64,000 nucleotides of DNA from Nocardiopsis sp. YSL2 (GTDB taxonomy: Bacteria; Actinomycetota; Actinomycetes; Streptosporangiales; Streptosporangiaceae). The position numbers were made by a program, and so were the translations under genes. Below, in pieces: positions 55,521 through 62,577 of the stretch; position 1 is the stretch's first letter; every line of letters begins with the position of its first letter. The stretch covers positions 2,914,001 to 2,978,000 of the forward strand of contig NZ_JAMOAO010000001.1 of the NCBI RefSeq assembly GCF_030555055.1. Reading direction: 5' to 3'. Under the pieces are notes generated by a model that did not search any database, was not told where the DNA came from, and worked only from the letters and a program-made list of their open reading frames with translations.

Positions 55521-56525
55521 ATGGCTCACGAACTAGAGAGGTTCTCCGACGGGACCGCCAGCTTCGTCAGCGCCCAGCAGGACGCATGGCACAGACTCGG
55601 AACCGTCCTCCCTGACACCTTCGACGCCACCACCGCCCTGCGCACCGCGCGCCTGGACCGGTGGAACGTCCACACCAGCCCGCTGCACATCACCGAGAGC
55701 GGCGCCACCCTGTCCGTGCCCGACGCCTACGCCACCGTCCGCACCCACCCCGAGACCGGCCTCCCCGACGTGCTCGGAGTCGTCAAGGGCCGCTACCTCC
55801 CCATCCAGAACGAGGAGCTCACCGAGGTCCTCGACTTCATCACCGACGAGTCCGGCGCGCACTTCGAGACCGCCGGGTCCCTGCGCGCGGGCCGCGAGGT
55901 GTTCGTGACCATGCGCCTCCCCGAGACCATGACCATCGCCGGAACCGACAAACTCGACCTCTACCTGGCCGCACTCAACAGCCACGACGGCAGTGCCGCG
56001 ATGCGACTGCTCGTCTCCCCGGTCAGGGTCGTGTGCGCCAACACCCAGGCCGCCGCGCTGGCCGACGCCCGCTCGGTGTACGCCATCCGGCACACCTCCG
56101 GCGCCCGGGGTCGCATCGCCGCCGCCCGCGAGGCGCTCGGGATGAGCTTCACCTACCTGGAGGAGTTCCAGACTGAGGCCGAGCGCATGCTCGACCAGCA
56201 GCTCACCGACGGCCGGTTCATGGACATCGTCGGCCGCGAGCTGTGGCCCGAGCCCCAGGAACCGACCGAGCGCAAGATCAACAACCGTGCCCGGATCCTC
56301 GCTGACGTCAACGAGCTGTTCGTCGAGGCTGACACCCAGGAGTCCATCCGGGGCACCGCGTGGGCCGGGTACCAGTCCGTCGTCGAGTACCTCGACCACT
56401 ACGCGCCGGTCAAGGGCAAGCACGGCGACGCCGCCGATGCCGCCCGCGCCGAGCGCATCCTCGTTCAGCCCGCCATCACCGCGCTGAAGACGAAGGCGTT
56501 CGACGCCTTCCGGCTCGCCGCCTGA
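55521..56525 (+). CDS. DUF932 (phage/plasmid-like TIGR03299) protein
   Basis: A 334-aa protein. ATG 55521 has GAGAGG upstream. AQQDAWHRLGTVLPDTFDAT, VLGVVKGRYLPIQNEE, GREVFVTMRLPETM, LLVSPVRVVCANTQAAALAD and AWAGYQSVVEYLDHYAPVKG are diagnostic of DUF932, a family spread over phages and plasmids; no molecular function is proven. Its controlled promoter and strong conservation suggest an important maintenance or replication role. Confidence 0.88.
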   Translation: MAHELERFSDGTASFVSAQQDAWHRLGTVLPDTFDATTALRTARLDRWNVHTSPLHITESGATLSVPDAYATVRTHPETGLPDVLGVVKGRYLPIQNEELTEVLDFITDESGAHFETAGSLRAGREVFVTMRLPETMTIAGTDKLDLYLAALNSHDGSAAMRLLVSPVRVVCANTQAAALADARSVYAIRHTSGARGRIAAAREALGMSFTYLEEFQTEAERMLDQQLTDGRFMDIVGRELWPEPQEPTERKINNRARILADVNELFVEADTQESIRGTAWAGYQSVVEYLDHYAPVKGKHGDAADAARAERILVQPAITALKTKAFDAFRLAA

Positions 56526-56533
56526 ACCACCAC

Positions 56534-56558
56534 GGGCCCCGGCATCCAGCCGGGGCCC
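56534..56558 (+). terminator. Hairpin after the DUF932 gene
   Basis: GGGCCCCGG (56534-56542) pairs with CCGGGGCCC (56550-56558) over a 7-base loop. No U-tract; it may only attenuate, because an SD and small genes follow immediately. Confidence 0.5.
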
Positions 56559-56573
56559 CGGAAGGAGCCCGCG

Positions 56574-56738
56574 ATGTCCAACTCCGACTGGATGAACGCC
56601 TCCGACGACGAGTTCGAGGCGATGCTCGCCGAGTGGAAGCGCGCCGCCGCCGAGCGCGCCGCCCGCGACCGCATCCGCCACCGGATGGCCTCCACGGTCT
56701 ACCGGCACCGGCTCCGCAGCGGGCGGTGGCCGCGATGA
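56574..56738 (+). CDS. 54-aa helical protein
   Basis: ATG 56574 follows GAAGGAG. WMNASDDEFEAMLAEWKRAA then an Arg-rich helix (RDRIRHRMASTVYRHRLRSG). The end overlaps the next ATG. Unknown. Confidence 0.6.
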   Translation: MSNSDWMNASDDEFEAMLAEWKRAAAERAARDRIRHRMASTVYRHRLRSGRWPR

Positions 56739-57010
56739 CCGTCCACACCCTTCACCCCGCGCCCCGCGTGATCCTGGTTAACGCAGGGGCGGCCGACCGG
56801 TACACCGACACCTGGTCGGACCCCGACCTGCGGTGCGAGATCGGCCCGCAGCTGTCCTGCGCCGAGGCCGACGACCTCGCCGAGATCCTCACCGAACTCG
56901 GCGCCCCGGAAGCCGGTCACGCGTGGCTGCTCGCGCACGCCCGCGCCGACGACGAGGGCGACCGGCACGACCACCTGAGAGAGGAAGGCATCCGTGAGTA
57001 CGGCGAGTGA
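56735..57010 (+). CDS. Hypothetical protein, 91 aa
   Basis: ATGA-coupled. Acidic (AEADDLAEILTELGAPEAGH, RADDEGDRHDHLREEGI). Overlaps the next start by 17 bases. Unknown. Confidence 0.6.
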   Translation: MTVHTLHPAPRVILVNAGAADRYTDTWSDPDLRCEIGPQLSCAEADDLAEILTELGAPEAGHAWLLAHARADDEGDRHDHLREEGIREYGE

Positions 57011-57242
57011 GCGCAAGACCCTGACCGAGATGGCCCTCGACGAGTGGGGGACCGTCTCAGAGATCCTCGCCGACCGCGGCGAAGTCTGGCCGGACACCGA
57101 CATCAGCCGGTGGGGCCCCGGCCTCATGATGGCCATGGAGCGCGCCAAGGCGCTCGCGGCGGCGTGCAAGGTCGTCGGTGTCGCCGAGGCGGCCGACATC
57201 GGACGCCTCGCAGACCTCTACGAGGCGCGGACGCGATCGTAG
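56994..57242 (+). CDS. Hypothetical protein, 82 aa
   Basis: GTG 56994 follows GAGAGGAAGG. Helical (TLTEMALDEWGTVSEILADR, MMAMERAKALAAACKVVGVA). Last gene of the DUF932 operon; its 3' end contains the first copy of a 16-bp direct repeat. Unknown. Confidence 0.6.
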   Translation: MSTASERKTLTEMALDEWGTVSEILADRGEVWPDTDISRWGPGLMMAMERAKALAAACKVVGVAEAADIGRLADLYEARTRS

Positions 57243-57298
57243 AATGAGACCCCCGCCGCGCGCGGAAGGTGCGACCTCCCCGCGCCGCTGGCGGGACA

Positions 57299-57338
57299 GA
57301 CGCCCCGGGGACCGGGTGTGACAACCCCCCGGGGCGTC
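57299..57338 (+). terminator. Perfect 12-bp hairpin after the DUF932 operon
   Basis: GACGCCCCGGGG (57299-57310) pairs with CCCCGGGGCGTC (57327-57338). A second hairpin, ACCCGGCC...GGCCGGGT (57374-57400), follows. The 57243-57470 interval otherwise holds only the second copy of the direct repeat (57347-57362). Confidence 0.65.
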
Positions 57339-57470
57339 GCCGTGCGCGAGGCGCGGACGCGAACAGAGCAGGGACCCGGCCCTCCTTCGTCGGGCCGGGT
57401 TGCGCGCGCCCTTGTGCCGGGATGGCCGCTTGCTCCGTCACACCCGCTCCGCTCCTACGGAGGTCGCACC

Positions 57471-57587
57471 ATGGACGACAAGAAGCCCACCCTCGCCAGC
57501 CGAGCCCTCACCGTGCTGCACATCTGCCTGGCCGGTATCGGCTACCACCTCGTCGCTGTGCTCGTCGTCGAGCACCTGATCCACTGA
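57471..57587 (+). CDS. 38-aa membrane peptide
   Basis: ATG 57471 has ACGGAGG upstream. A charged start (DDKKPTLASR) is followed by one membrane helix (ALTVLHICLAGIGYHLVAVL). Followed by half of the terminator that the IS split. Possibly a prophage-expressed membrane microprotein; function unknown. Confidence 0.6.
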   Translation: MDDKKPTLASRALTVLHICLAGIGYHLVAVLVVEHLIH

Positions 57588-57622
57588 GCCCTCATCAGCC
57601 CCCGGCCTCCTTGAGTTCTAGA

Positions 57623-58933
57623 GGTCGTTGCAACACCCCATCTCTGAAGGGGTGCGGTGGACGACTTCGAGATCCGCGAGAGCCGGAAACCACAGGGGCG
57701 CAAGAAGCTCCTGATCGAGCGTGAGCGCTACCTTGCCCTGGTGGAACAGGGCTACAGCAACACGCAGGCGAGCCGGATGGTGGGCGTCAACCCACGCACC
57801 GGACGGGAGTGGCGCTACGGGCGCCCCGAGGGCCGTAGGAAGCGGTCGAGGCTGCCGGCGAAGGACGCACCGGCGACCTCGACCGGTCCCGGCTTCACAC
57901 GCAAGATCGAGGTCCGATCCGGCCGCTACCTGGGCGAAGACGAACGCATCCACATCGCTGACCGGTGGCGTGAGAAGGCGTCCGTGCGCACCATCGCCGC
58001 CGAGCTGGGCCGGAATCCCTCCACGATCAGCCGGGAGATCCGCCGCAACCGCCACCCCGGCAACCACGACTACCGCCCCCACGCCGCACACGCCCGAGCG
58101 CGAGCCCGGCGGGCCCGCCCCAAGGGCGGCAAGATCGGAGCCAACCCGCTCCTGCGCGAGATCATCCAGCACCGCCTGGGCATGAAGTGGAGTCCGGAGC
58201 AGATCAGCCACCACCTGAGGCTGAGCTTCCCCGACCAAGCGGAGATGCACGTGTGCCACGAGACGATCTACCAGGCGCTCTACGTCCAGGGCCGCGGCGA
58301 GCTGCGCCGCGAGCTGGCCAAGGCGCTGCGCACCGGCCGCACCCTGCGTCGGCCTCGCCGCCGCCCAGACCAGCGCACGCCGCGCTTCCCGTACCCGATG
58401 GTCATGATCAGCGAGCGCCCGCCCGAGGTCGCTGACCGGGCGGTTCCCGGGCACTGGGAGGGCGATCTGATCGTGGGCAAGGAGAACGGTTCGGCGATCG
58501 GCACGCTGGTCGAGCGGTCCAGCCGCTACGTGATGCTCGTCCACCTGCCCGGAACGCGCGACACGATGAGCGTCCGTGACGCCCTGGTCGAGACCGTCTC
58601 GACCCTGCCCGAGCATCTGCGCAGGTCACTGACCTGGGACCAGGGTTCGGAGATGGGGCTGCACCACGAGTTCTCGATGGCCACCGGCATGCCGGTCTAC
58701 TTCTGCGACCCTTCCAGCCCTTGGCAGCGGGGGTCGAACGAGAACACGAACGGGCTGCTGCGGCAGTACTTCCCCAAGGGCACTGACCTGGCCGCGCACG
58801 GCCGTGAGCGCCTGAAGGAGGTCGCTGCCGAACTGAACTCCCGCCCACGCAAGACGCTCGGCTGGGAGACCCCAGCCGAGCGTTTGGCTAAGCTCCTGGC
58901 CGTGGCCAGTTGATCAGCTGTGTTGCGACGACC
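57623..58933 (+). mobile_element. IS30-family insertion sequence
   Basis: GGTCGTTGCAACAC (57623-57636) and, inverted, GGTCGTCGCAACAC (58920-58933) match 13 of 14 and frame a single transposase gene. The exact outer ends may extend a few bases. No clear target duplication was found. The flanks reconstruct a terminator hairpin (57597-57606 with 58950-58959), showing an insertion into its loop. Confidence 0.8.
57657..58913 (+). CDS. IS30-family transposase
   Basis: A 418-aa protein from GTG 57657. N-terminal HTHs (YLALVEQGYSNTQASRMVGV; SVRTIAAELGRNPSTISREI) precede a DDE core: GHWEGDLIVG (first Asp), LTWDQGSEM (second Asp) and SPWQRGSNENTNGLLRQYFP (Glu), the IS30 signature. Length is at the upper end for the family. 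Intact, hence potentially active. Confidence 0.93.
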   Translation: MDDFEIRESRKPQGRKKLLIERERYLALVEQGYSNTQASRMVGVNPRTGREWRYGRPEGRRKRSRLPAKDAPATSTGPGFTRKIEVRSGRYLGEDERIHIADRWREKASVRTIAAELGRNPSTISREIRRNRHPGNHDYRPHAAHARARARRARPKGGKIGANPLLREIIQHRLGMKWSPEQISHHLRLSFPDQAEMHVCHETIYQALYVQGRGELRRELAKALRTGRTLRRPRRRPDQRTPRFPYPMVMISERPPEVADRAVPGHWEGDLIVGKENGSAIGTLVERSSRYVMLVHLPGTRDTMSVRDALVETVSTLPEHLRRSLTWDQGSEMGLHHEFSMATGMPVYFCDPSSPWQRGSNENTNGLLRQYFPKGTDLAAHGRERLKEVAAELNSRPRKTLGWETPAERLAKLLAVAS

Positions 58934-59079
58934 CCTCGAATTCGCCCTCGCCGGGGGCTTCTTCGTGTCGGCTCAGTGGGGTGCTCGCCCCCGAGCGCTC
59001 CGAGGCGGGCCGATCCCGCCTGCGGCCGATGCGCGAACGCACGGCTCGGGCACGCCAGGCTCGCGCGGGCGTCGTCCAT
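58888..59079 (-). CDS. Doubtful small minus-strand ORF, 63 aa, cut by the IS
   Basis: ATG 59079 has an excellent SD (GAAGGAGGG), which is the main support. The product (MDDARASLACPSRAFAHRPQ) runs into IS sequence after about 50 codons. Another frame offers a stop (TGA near 58975) just before the old terminator, so a frame error is possible. No family recognised. Confidence 0.3.
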   Translation of the reverse strand: MDDARASLACPSRAFAHRPQAGSARLGALGGEHPTEPTRRSPRRGRIRGVVATQLINWPRPGA

Positions 59080-59177
59080 GGCACACCCTCCTTCGGCGCG
59101 TCCCGGGGTGCCGTCGCGACGCTATCCCGGCCCGGCGGACGCGCGCGTCTTCCGACGCACGCGCACCTACGTGTAAC

Positions 59178-59200
59178 GTTGACACGGTGAACGTGCCAAC
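59178..59200. promoter_or_regulatory. Third operator copy, overlapping the start of the HTH gene
   Basis: GTTGACACG-GTGAA-CGTGCCAAC is a 9-5-9 inverted repeat with one mismatch, the same motif as the two sites at 55420 and 55470. It overlaps GTG 59187. TAACGT at 59174-59179 could be a -10 for a leaderless message; alternatively TTGACA (59179-59184) and TATCTA, 17 bases on, form a promoter within the gene start. Confidence 0.6.
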
Positions 59201-59483
59201 GTATCTAGCGCTCTCCGACCTGCCCAAGTACCTGGCGAAGCACCACAAGATCACCGGCCAGGGCGGCGGCCCACTCTCGGCCGCTACCGTCGAGGGCTAC
59301 CACCGCCACGCCGCGAAGCGGCGCCGCGACGGCGCCCCTCGCCCTGGCGACTTCCCGCCGCCGGACGAGGTCTACGGCCGGTCACCGGTGTGGACGCCCG
59401 ACACCATCGACGCCTGGGCAGAGGCCCGGCCCGGCAAGGGCGCCGGCGGGGGCCGGCCACCAAAGACCGAGGCCGCGGACTAG
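59187..59483 (+). CDS. HTH (MerR-like) regulator, 98 aa, probable controller of the shared operator
   Basis: GTG 59187 starts inside the operator, with no SD, so the mRNA may be leaderless. YLALSDLPKYLAKHHKITGQ, SAATVEGYHRHAAKRR and GRSPVWTPDTIDAWAEARPG give the HTH-wing pattern of small actinomycete plasmid/phage regulators. It likely represses itself and the DUF932 gene (inference from the shared site). The end overlaps the convergent next gene by 4 bases. Confidence 0.65.
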   Translation: MNVPTYLALSDLPKYLAKHHKITGQGGGPLSAATVEGYHRHAAKRRRDGAPRPGDFPPPDEVYGRSPVWTPDTIDAWAEARPGKGAGGGRPPKTEAAD

Positions 59484-60145
59484 AAGCTGTACCCGTCGTC
59501 GGCCTCGACGTCGATCGCGGGAACGGGATCGAAGTCGATTCCGACCACGGACAACCAGTGCCCGCTCTCCAGATCCGGGAGACCGCAGGGACACGACCAG
59601 GTCGTGAGCTTCGGTTCGCCACTTCCGGCCGTGTTGGGTCGGAACCGCAGCGACAACTCGACGATGCTGAGCCGCTCCTCCGCCCGAACCGATCCGAGGT
59701 ACAGCTCTACCCTCTGACCCGGCCGCACGGTTGGGGGTCCGGATATGGGCGTCGTGCTGTGCAGGGTGCGGCCGACTACGTCGAGGCGGTAGTCACGAGG
59801 CGGCCCCTCACCCGGTTCGAGTACCAGGATTGCCTTCACCATGTGAAGCCCCGCCCGGTTCGGATCCGAAACCGTGAAGGTCTCCAAGGCAGGCGGCACG
59901 TGTGGCTGGAGTTCCTCGTGCCGCTGATCGATCTGTATGGCGGTCATGCGCGCGCTGTCGTACGCACTGCGCTCTGCGGCTTCCGCAGAGCGCACTGACG
60001 ATCGCTCGGACCGCTCGGAGGACGAAGCGGACCGTTCAGCAGCGGCTGCTGATCGCCTGTTCGCCAACCAGGCGAGCACGGTGACGAGACAGGCGATCAT
60101 GGTGACGGTGAGGGCGAACACTGAGATGATCTGGTCGCCAGTCAC
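59480..60145 (-). CDS. Membrane-anchored coiled-coil protein, 221 aa
   Basis: ATG 60145. Residues 5-28 (IISVFALTVTMIACLVTVLA) anchor the protein, followed by a Ser/Arg/Ala/Glu coiled coil (residues 30-75) and a beta-rich cytoplasmic domain with CPCGLPDLESGHW. G+C is low (about 60%). This layout resembles accessory membrane proteins of prophages and genomic islands; a sensor or defence role is possible but not shown. Confidence 0.68.
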   Translation of the reverse strand: MTGDQIISVFALTVTMIACLVTVLAWLANRRSAAAAERSASSSERSERSSVRSAEAAERSAYDSARMTAIQIDQRHEELQPHVPPALETFTVSDPNRAGLHMVKAILVLEPGEGPPRDYRLDVVGRTLHSTTPISGPPTVRPGQRVELYLGSVRAEERLSIVELSLRFRPNTAGSGEPKLTTWSCPCGLPDLESGHWLSVVGIDFDPVPAIDVEADDGYSF

Positions 60146-60226
60146 CGCAAAACTCCGTACTGCGACATGAGGGCTCCAATCCTGAGGAATGATCGGAGCA
60201 TAGACGGCGGCAGGGCTGAGGCGCAG

Positions 60227-60613
60227 TCAGTCCTGGAAGTATCGCGGTAGGCGGGGGCCGACCTCCCGAAGCAGGACGAGTCGTTGCTTCAGCTCGTCCT
60301 CGTCCGGCACCTCGCGGATGTCCAGCTGCAGACCGCGAAGGACAGCGATGTCCTCCTCGGGTAACCACCCTGCGAGGAGCTCGTGGGAGATGACCGAGCT
60401 CATTGACAGCACCGCGTCGGTCTCGCCCAGGCCGCGGGCCGAGACGACCGCGCGCGTCGTCGCCCACGCCACCCGGCCGGCGGCCCGCGGGTATGCCGCG
60501 AGCGCTGGGCACGCGCGCAGCAGCGTGGTGTCCACCAGCAGGCACACCCACGCCGCGGCACGGCGCGGGTATCCGGTGATGCGTGGACTGGGCGGCGACG
60601 GAAGTCGGGACAC
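60227..60613 (-). CDS. Hypothetical protein, 128 aa
   Basis: GTG 60613 is the assumed start; the upstream region has no strong SD. The N-terminal half is Cys/Ala-rich and partly hydrophobic (AAAWVCLLVDTTLLRACPAL); the C-terminal half is charged and helical (DELKQRLVLLREVGPRLPRY). Unknown function. The 81 bases to its left hold no recognisable element. Confidence 0.55.
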   Translation of the reverse strand: MSRLPSPPSPRITGYPRRAAAWVCLLVDTTLLRACPALAAYPRAAGRVAWATTRAVVSARGLGETDAVLSMSSVISHELLAGWLPEEDIAVLRGLQLDIREVPDEDELKQRLVLLREVGPRLPRYFQD

Positions 60614-60630
60614 CTCACCATTGTCGCAGG

Positions 60631-60756
60631 TCAGAGTTCGTCGGGATCGAGTCCGAGTGCCTCAGCGATGAGGCGGGCGCCCTCGGGGCCGGTGTCGTCG
60701 AGGAGCTCGGCGAGCCAGGCGCGCAGCTCGCGGTCTTCGGGAGTCAGGTCGTCCAT
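60631..60756 (-). CDS. 41-aa acidic helical protein
   Basis: ATG 60756 starts MDDLTPEDRELRAWLAELLD, continuing DTGPEGARLIAEALGLDPDE. Uniform acidic helix pattern with perfect third-position G/C supports coding. Function unknown; it may be a partner of the neighbouring gene. Confidence 0.55.
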   Translation of the reverse strand: MDDLTPEDRELRAWLAELLDDTGPEGARLIAEALGLDPDEL

Positions 60757-60825
60757 GCGGTGGACGTACCCGGCCCGGTGTCGCCCGAGCGGTTGTCCAC
60801 AGGCCGGGTACGCCGACGGCGACAG

Positions 60826-61659
60826 TCAGGTGGCCGCTGCGACACGACCGTCCGTGTCGCCTGTCGTGTCGCACGACACCGCCGGTGTCGCCGTGTCGGG
60901 TGTGGCTGTCGCCTGCTCCGCGGCCTTTCGGGCGAGCGCCTGCGCACGGGTCAGTGCTCGCTGGCCTGTGCGGGCGTGAACGCCCAGACGCTCACCTACC
61001 TCCACGCCGGTGATGTCCGGCTGCTCCTCGATGAGGGCCAGCACCTGCCGGTCGCGGTCCGAGAGCTGACCGAGGCTCACGACCTGGGCAATGTCGCCGA
61101 CACGGCCGCCGTCGTGGCGGCTCGGCGGTCGGGTCGTGTCGCGGCGTGTCGGCGGCCGGGTGCCATCCGGTGTCGGGGGCTGGGTGTCGCTGGGCGCGTC
61201 CGTCGCGGTGTCGCTGTCGGCCGCCGGTGTCGTCTCGGCGGCGACTGGTGTCGTCCGGGTCTGACGAATCACCCGGGCGACGAGCTGCTCGGCGAGCAGG
61301 GCCGCGATGGGCACCCACAGGGAGATGGCGACACCGAGCCACCCGTGGGCGACACCCCCGTAGAGGTTCGCCGCTGTCGTCGCGACAATCCCGGCCAGGA
61401 GGGCGACGACAGCGACAGCGGGCACGGGGACACCGCGGCGGCGCGCGTCGGCGATGGTGCAGATCGCCATGAGGATCAGCGAGTCCACGGTGCCGGCGAT
61501 GATGATGGCTTCCCACAGGTCGGCGCCGCCGGCCATCACGGCCTCCAAGAGGTGGGAGTAGCTGACTGCCGCCAGGCCCACGGCGATGGCCAGGGACCCG
61601 CTGATCGTGATCGCCGGGCCCCTGCGGCTGGGAGCAGAGGAGGATACGGTGTTGGGCAC
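60826..61659 (-). CDS. DUF2637 (SpdA-like) membrane protein
   Basis: A 277-aa protein. GTG 61659 has GGAG seven bases upstream; a longer frame upstream reads as non-coding. Residues 12-135 hold four membrane helices of the DUF2637 type (GSLAIAVGLAAVSYSHLLEA, IAGTVDSLILMAICTIADAR, AVAVVALLAGIVATTAANLY, WLGVAISLWVPIAALLAEQL). The C-terminal part has a winged HTH (QLSDRDRQVLALIEEQPDIT). DUF2637 proteins are linked to spread or regulation of actinomycete conjugative plasmids and integrative elements. Confidence 0.82.
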   Translation of the reverse strand: MPNTVSSSAPSRRGPAITISGSLAIAVGLAAVSYSHLLEAVMAGGADLWEAIIIAGTVDSLILMAICTIADARRRGVPVPAVAVVALLAGIVATTAANLYGGVAHGWLGVAISLWVPIAALLAEQLVARVIRQTRTTPVAAETTPAADSDTATDAPSDTQPPTPDGTRPPTRRDTTRPPSRHDGGRVGDIAQVVSLGQLSDRDRQVLALIEEQPDITGVEVGERLGVHARTGQRALTRAQALARKAAEQATATPDTATPAVSCDTTGDTDGRVAAAT

Positions 61660-61759
61660 GTTCGTCTCCAGGGTTCTGAGCTGATGGAGGCGGACGCGGG
61701 TCTGGTCGGTGAGGACACACCGGCCGGGCCCTTCTGCGTCCGAGAGAAGGCATGAGAGA

Positions 61760-61785
61760 GGGCCGCAGGATCGCTCCTGCGGCCC
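61760..61785 (-). terminator. 10-bp perfect hairpin downstream of the DUF6907 gene
   Basis: GGGCCGCAGG-ATCGCT-CCTGCGGCCC. It lies between the end of the DUF6907 gene and the DUF2637 start, within a 219-base non-coding interval (61660-61878) that shows nothing else recognisable. Confidence 0.65.
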
Positions 61786-61878
61786 CCCGCCGCCCCGCTG
61801 TGCGAGGCGGCTGCCCGTGCCCCGGCTCGGCAGCAGTACCTTCCCCAAAGGGCCGCTTTGCCTGGGCACGGGTGTCTC

Positions 61879-62238
61879 CTAGCGTGCCTGAGGCACGCTC
61901 TCGGTTGGTCGGGGGTCGATGAGGTCGGCGGCTTGTCGGAGCGAATGGCTGATCTCATCCGCACCCACATGAGCCAGGAGTTCGGCGGCGTCTCGTGCGG
62001 CCGGGGCGTCCCAGTGGATGTAGTGCACCTGACCCGTCCGGAGCGCCACGGTGACCTCTACGCGCTCGGGCTCTCTCATCTGCCCGACCAAGGTGTCGGA
62101 CCTGGTCACCCAGATGGTGATGCGCTGATCGAGATCCAGGATCAGCGCTATGTGGCGCTTGAAGGGCTGGCCGCGTTCTGCGGAGTGGTCGGCTTCGCAC
62201 CAGTGGGGGCACGCAGTCGGGGGCATCGGGGGCTCCAT
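61879..62238 (-). CDS. DUF6907-like protein, 119 aa
   Basis: ATG 62238 or 62226; the latter has GGAG at a good distance. CPHWCEADHSAERGQPFKRH then ALRTGQVHYIHWDAPAARDA and AAELLAHVGADEISHSLRQA reproduce the CPxWC..H...H head and the 'DAAELL..' helix of DUF6907, a family common in Streptomyces-type genomes. Function unknown. Confidence 0.72.
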   Translation of the reverse strand: MEPPMPPTACPHWCEADHSAERGQPFKRHIALILDLDQRITIWVTRSDTLVGQMREPERVEVTVALRTGQVHYIHWDAPAARDAAELLAHVGADEISHSLRQAADLIDPRPTESVPQAR

Positions 62239-62253
62239 GGTCGGGGGAGAGGA

Positions 62254-62283
62254 CCGCGCGCCGGGGGACGGCCCGGCGCGCGG
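62254..62283 (-). terminator. 12-bp perfect hairpin after the DUF397 gene
   Basis: CCGCGCGCCGGG-GGACGG-CCCGGCGCGCGG, in the narrow gap between the end of the DUF397 gene and the start of the DUF6907 gene. Confidence 0.65.
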
Positions 62284-62291
62284 CCGCATCG

Positions 62292-62483
62292 TCAGGACGC
62301 TGCGCGCAGGAACCCGGTCCATTCCCCCGCGCCGAAGAGCAGGTATCCCAGATCCCGGTTCTGCGTGTCTCGGACGGCCGTCTCCGCTCCCTCCGCGACC
62401 TCCACGCAGTTCGACACGCCCTGGGAGTACTTGGATTTGTGCCAGTTGAAGGACTTCCGCCTCTGGGTCTGCAGGTTCTTCAC
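62292..62483 (-). CDS. DUF397 protein, 63 aa
   Basis: GTG 62483 follows AGGAAGGG. FNWHKSKYSQGVSNCVEVAE, TAVRDTQNRDLGYLLFGAGE and WTGFLRAAS are the DUF397 hallmarks. These proteins normally sit beside an XRE/DUF5753 regulator and form with it an anti-sigma/toxin-like pair (family knowledge). No such XRE partner is adjacent here, so it is an orphan in this window. Confidence 0.88.
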   Translation of the reverse strand: MKNLQTQRRKSFNWHKSKYSQGVSNCVEVAEGAETAVRDTQNRDLGYLLFGAGEWTGFLRAAS

Positions 62484-62546
62484 GTCTACCCTTCCTAGTG
62501 ATCCGCTACGGATTGCCGGGGGCGGTTGCAGCCGCGAAACCCCGGG

Positions 62547-62576
62547 GTCGCCCCGACCTGTGCAGGCCGGGGCGAC
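62547..62576 (-). terminator. Hairpin terminator between the 62578 and DUF397 genes
   Basis: GTCGCCCCG...CGGGGCGAC forms a 9-bp perfect stem (62547-62555 with 62568-62576) extended by CT/AG pairs. It directly follows the stop of the 145-aa gene on the minus strand. Confidence 0.65.
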
Positions 62577-62577
62577 G

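Noticed and set aside
57221..57362. Direct repeat as phage attachment site
   Set aside because: The copies are only 110 bases apart, lie within the phage arm and have no integrase nearby.
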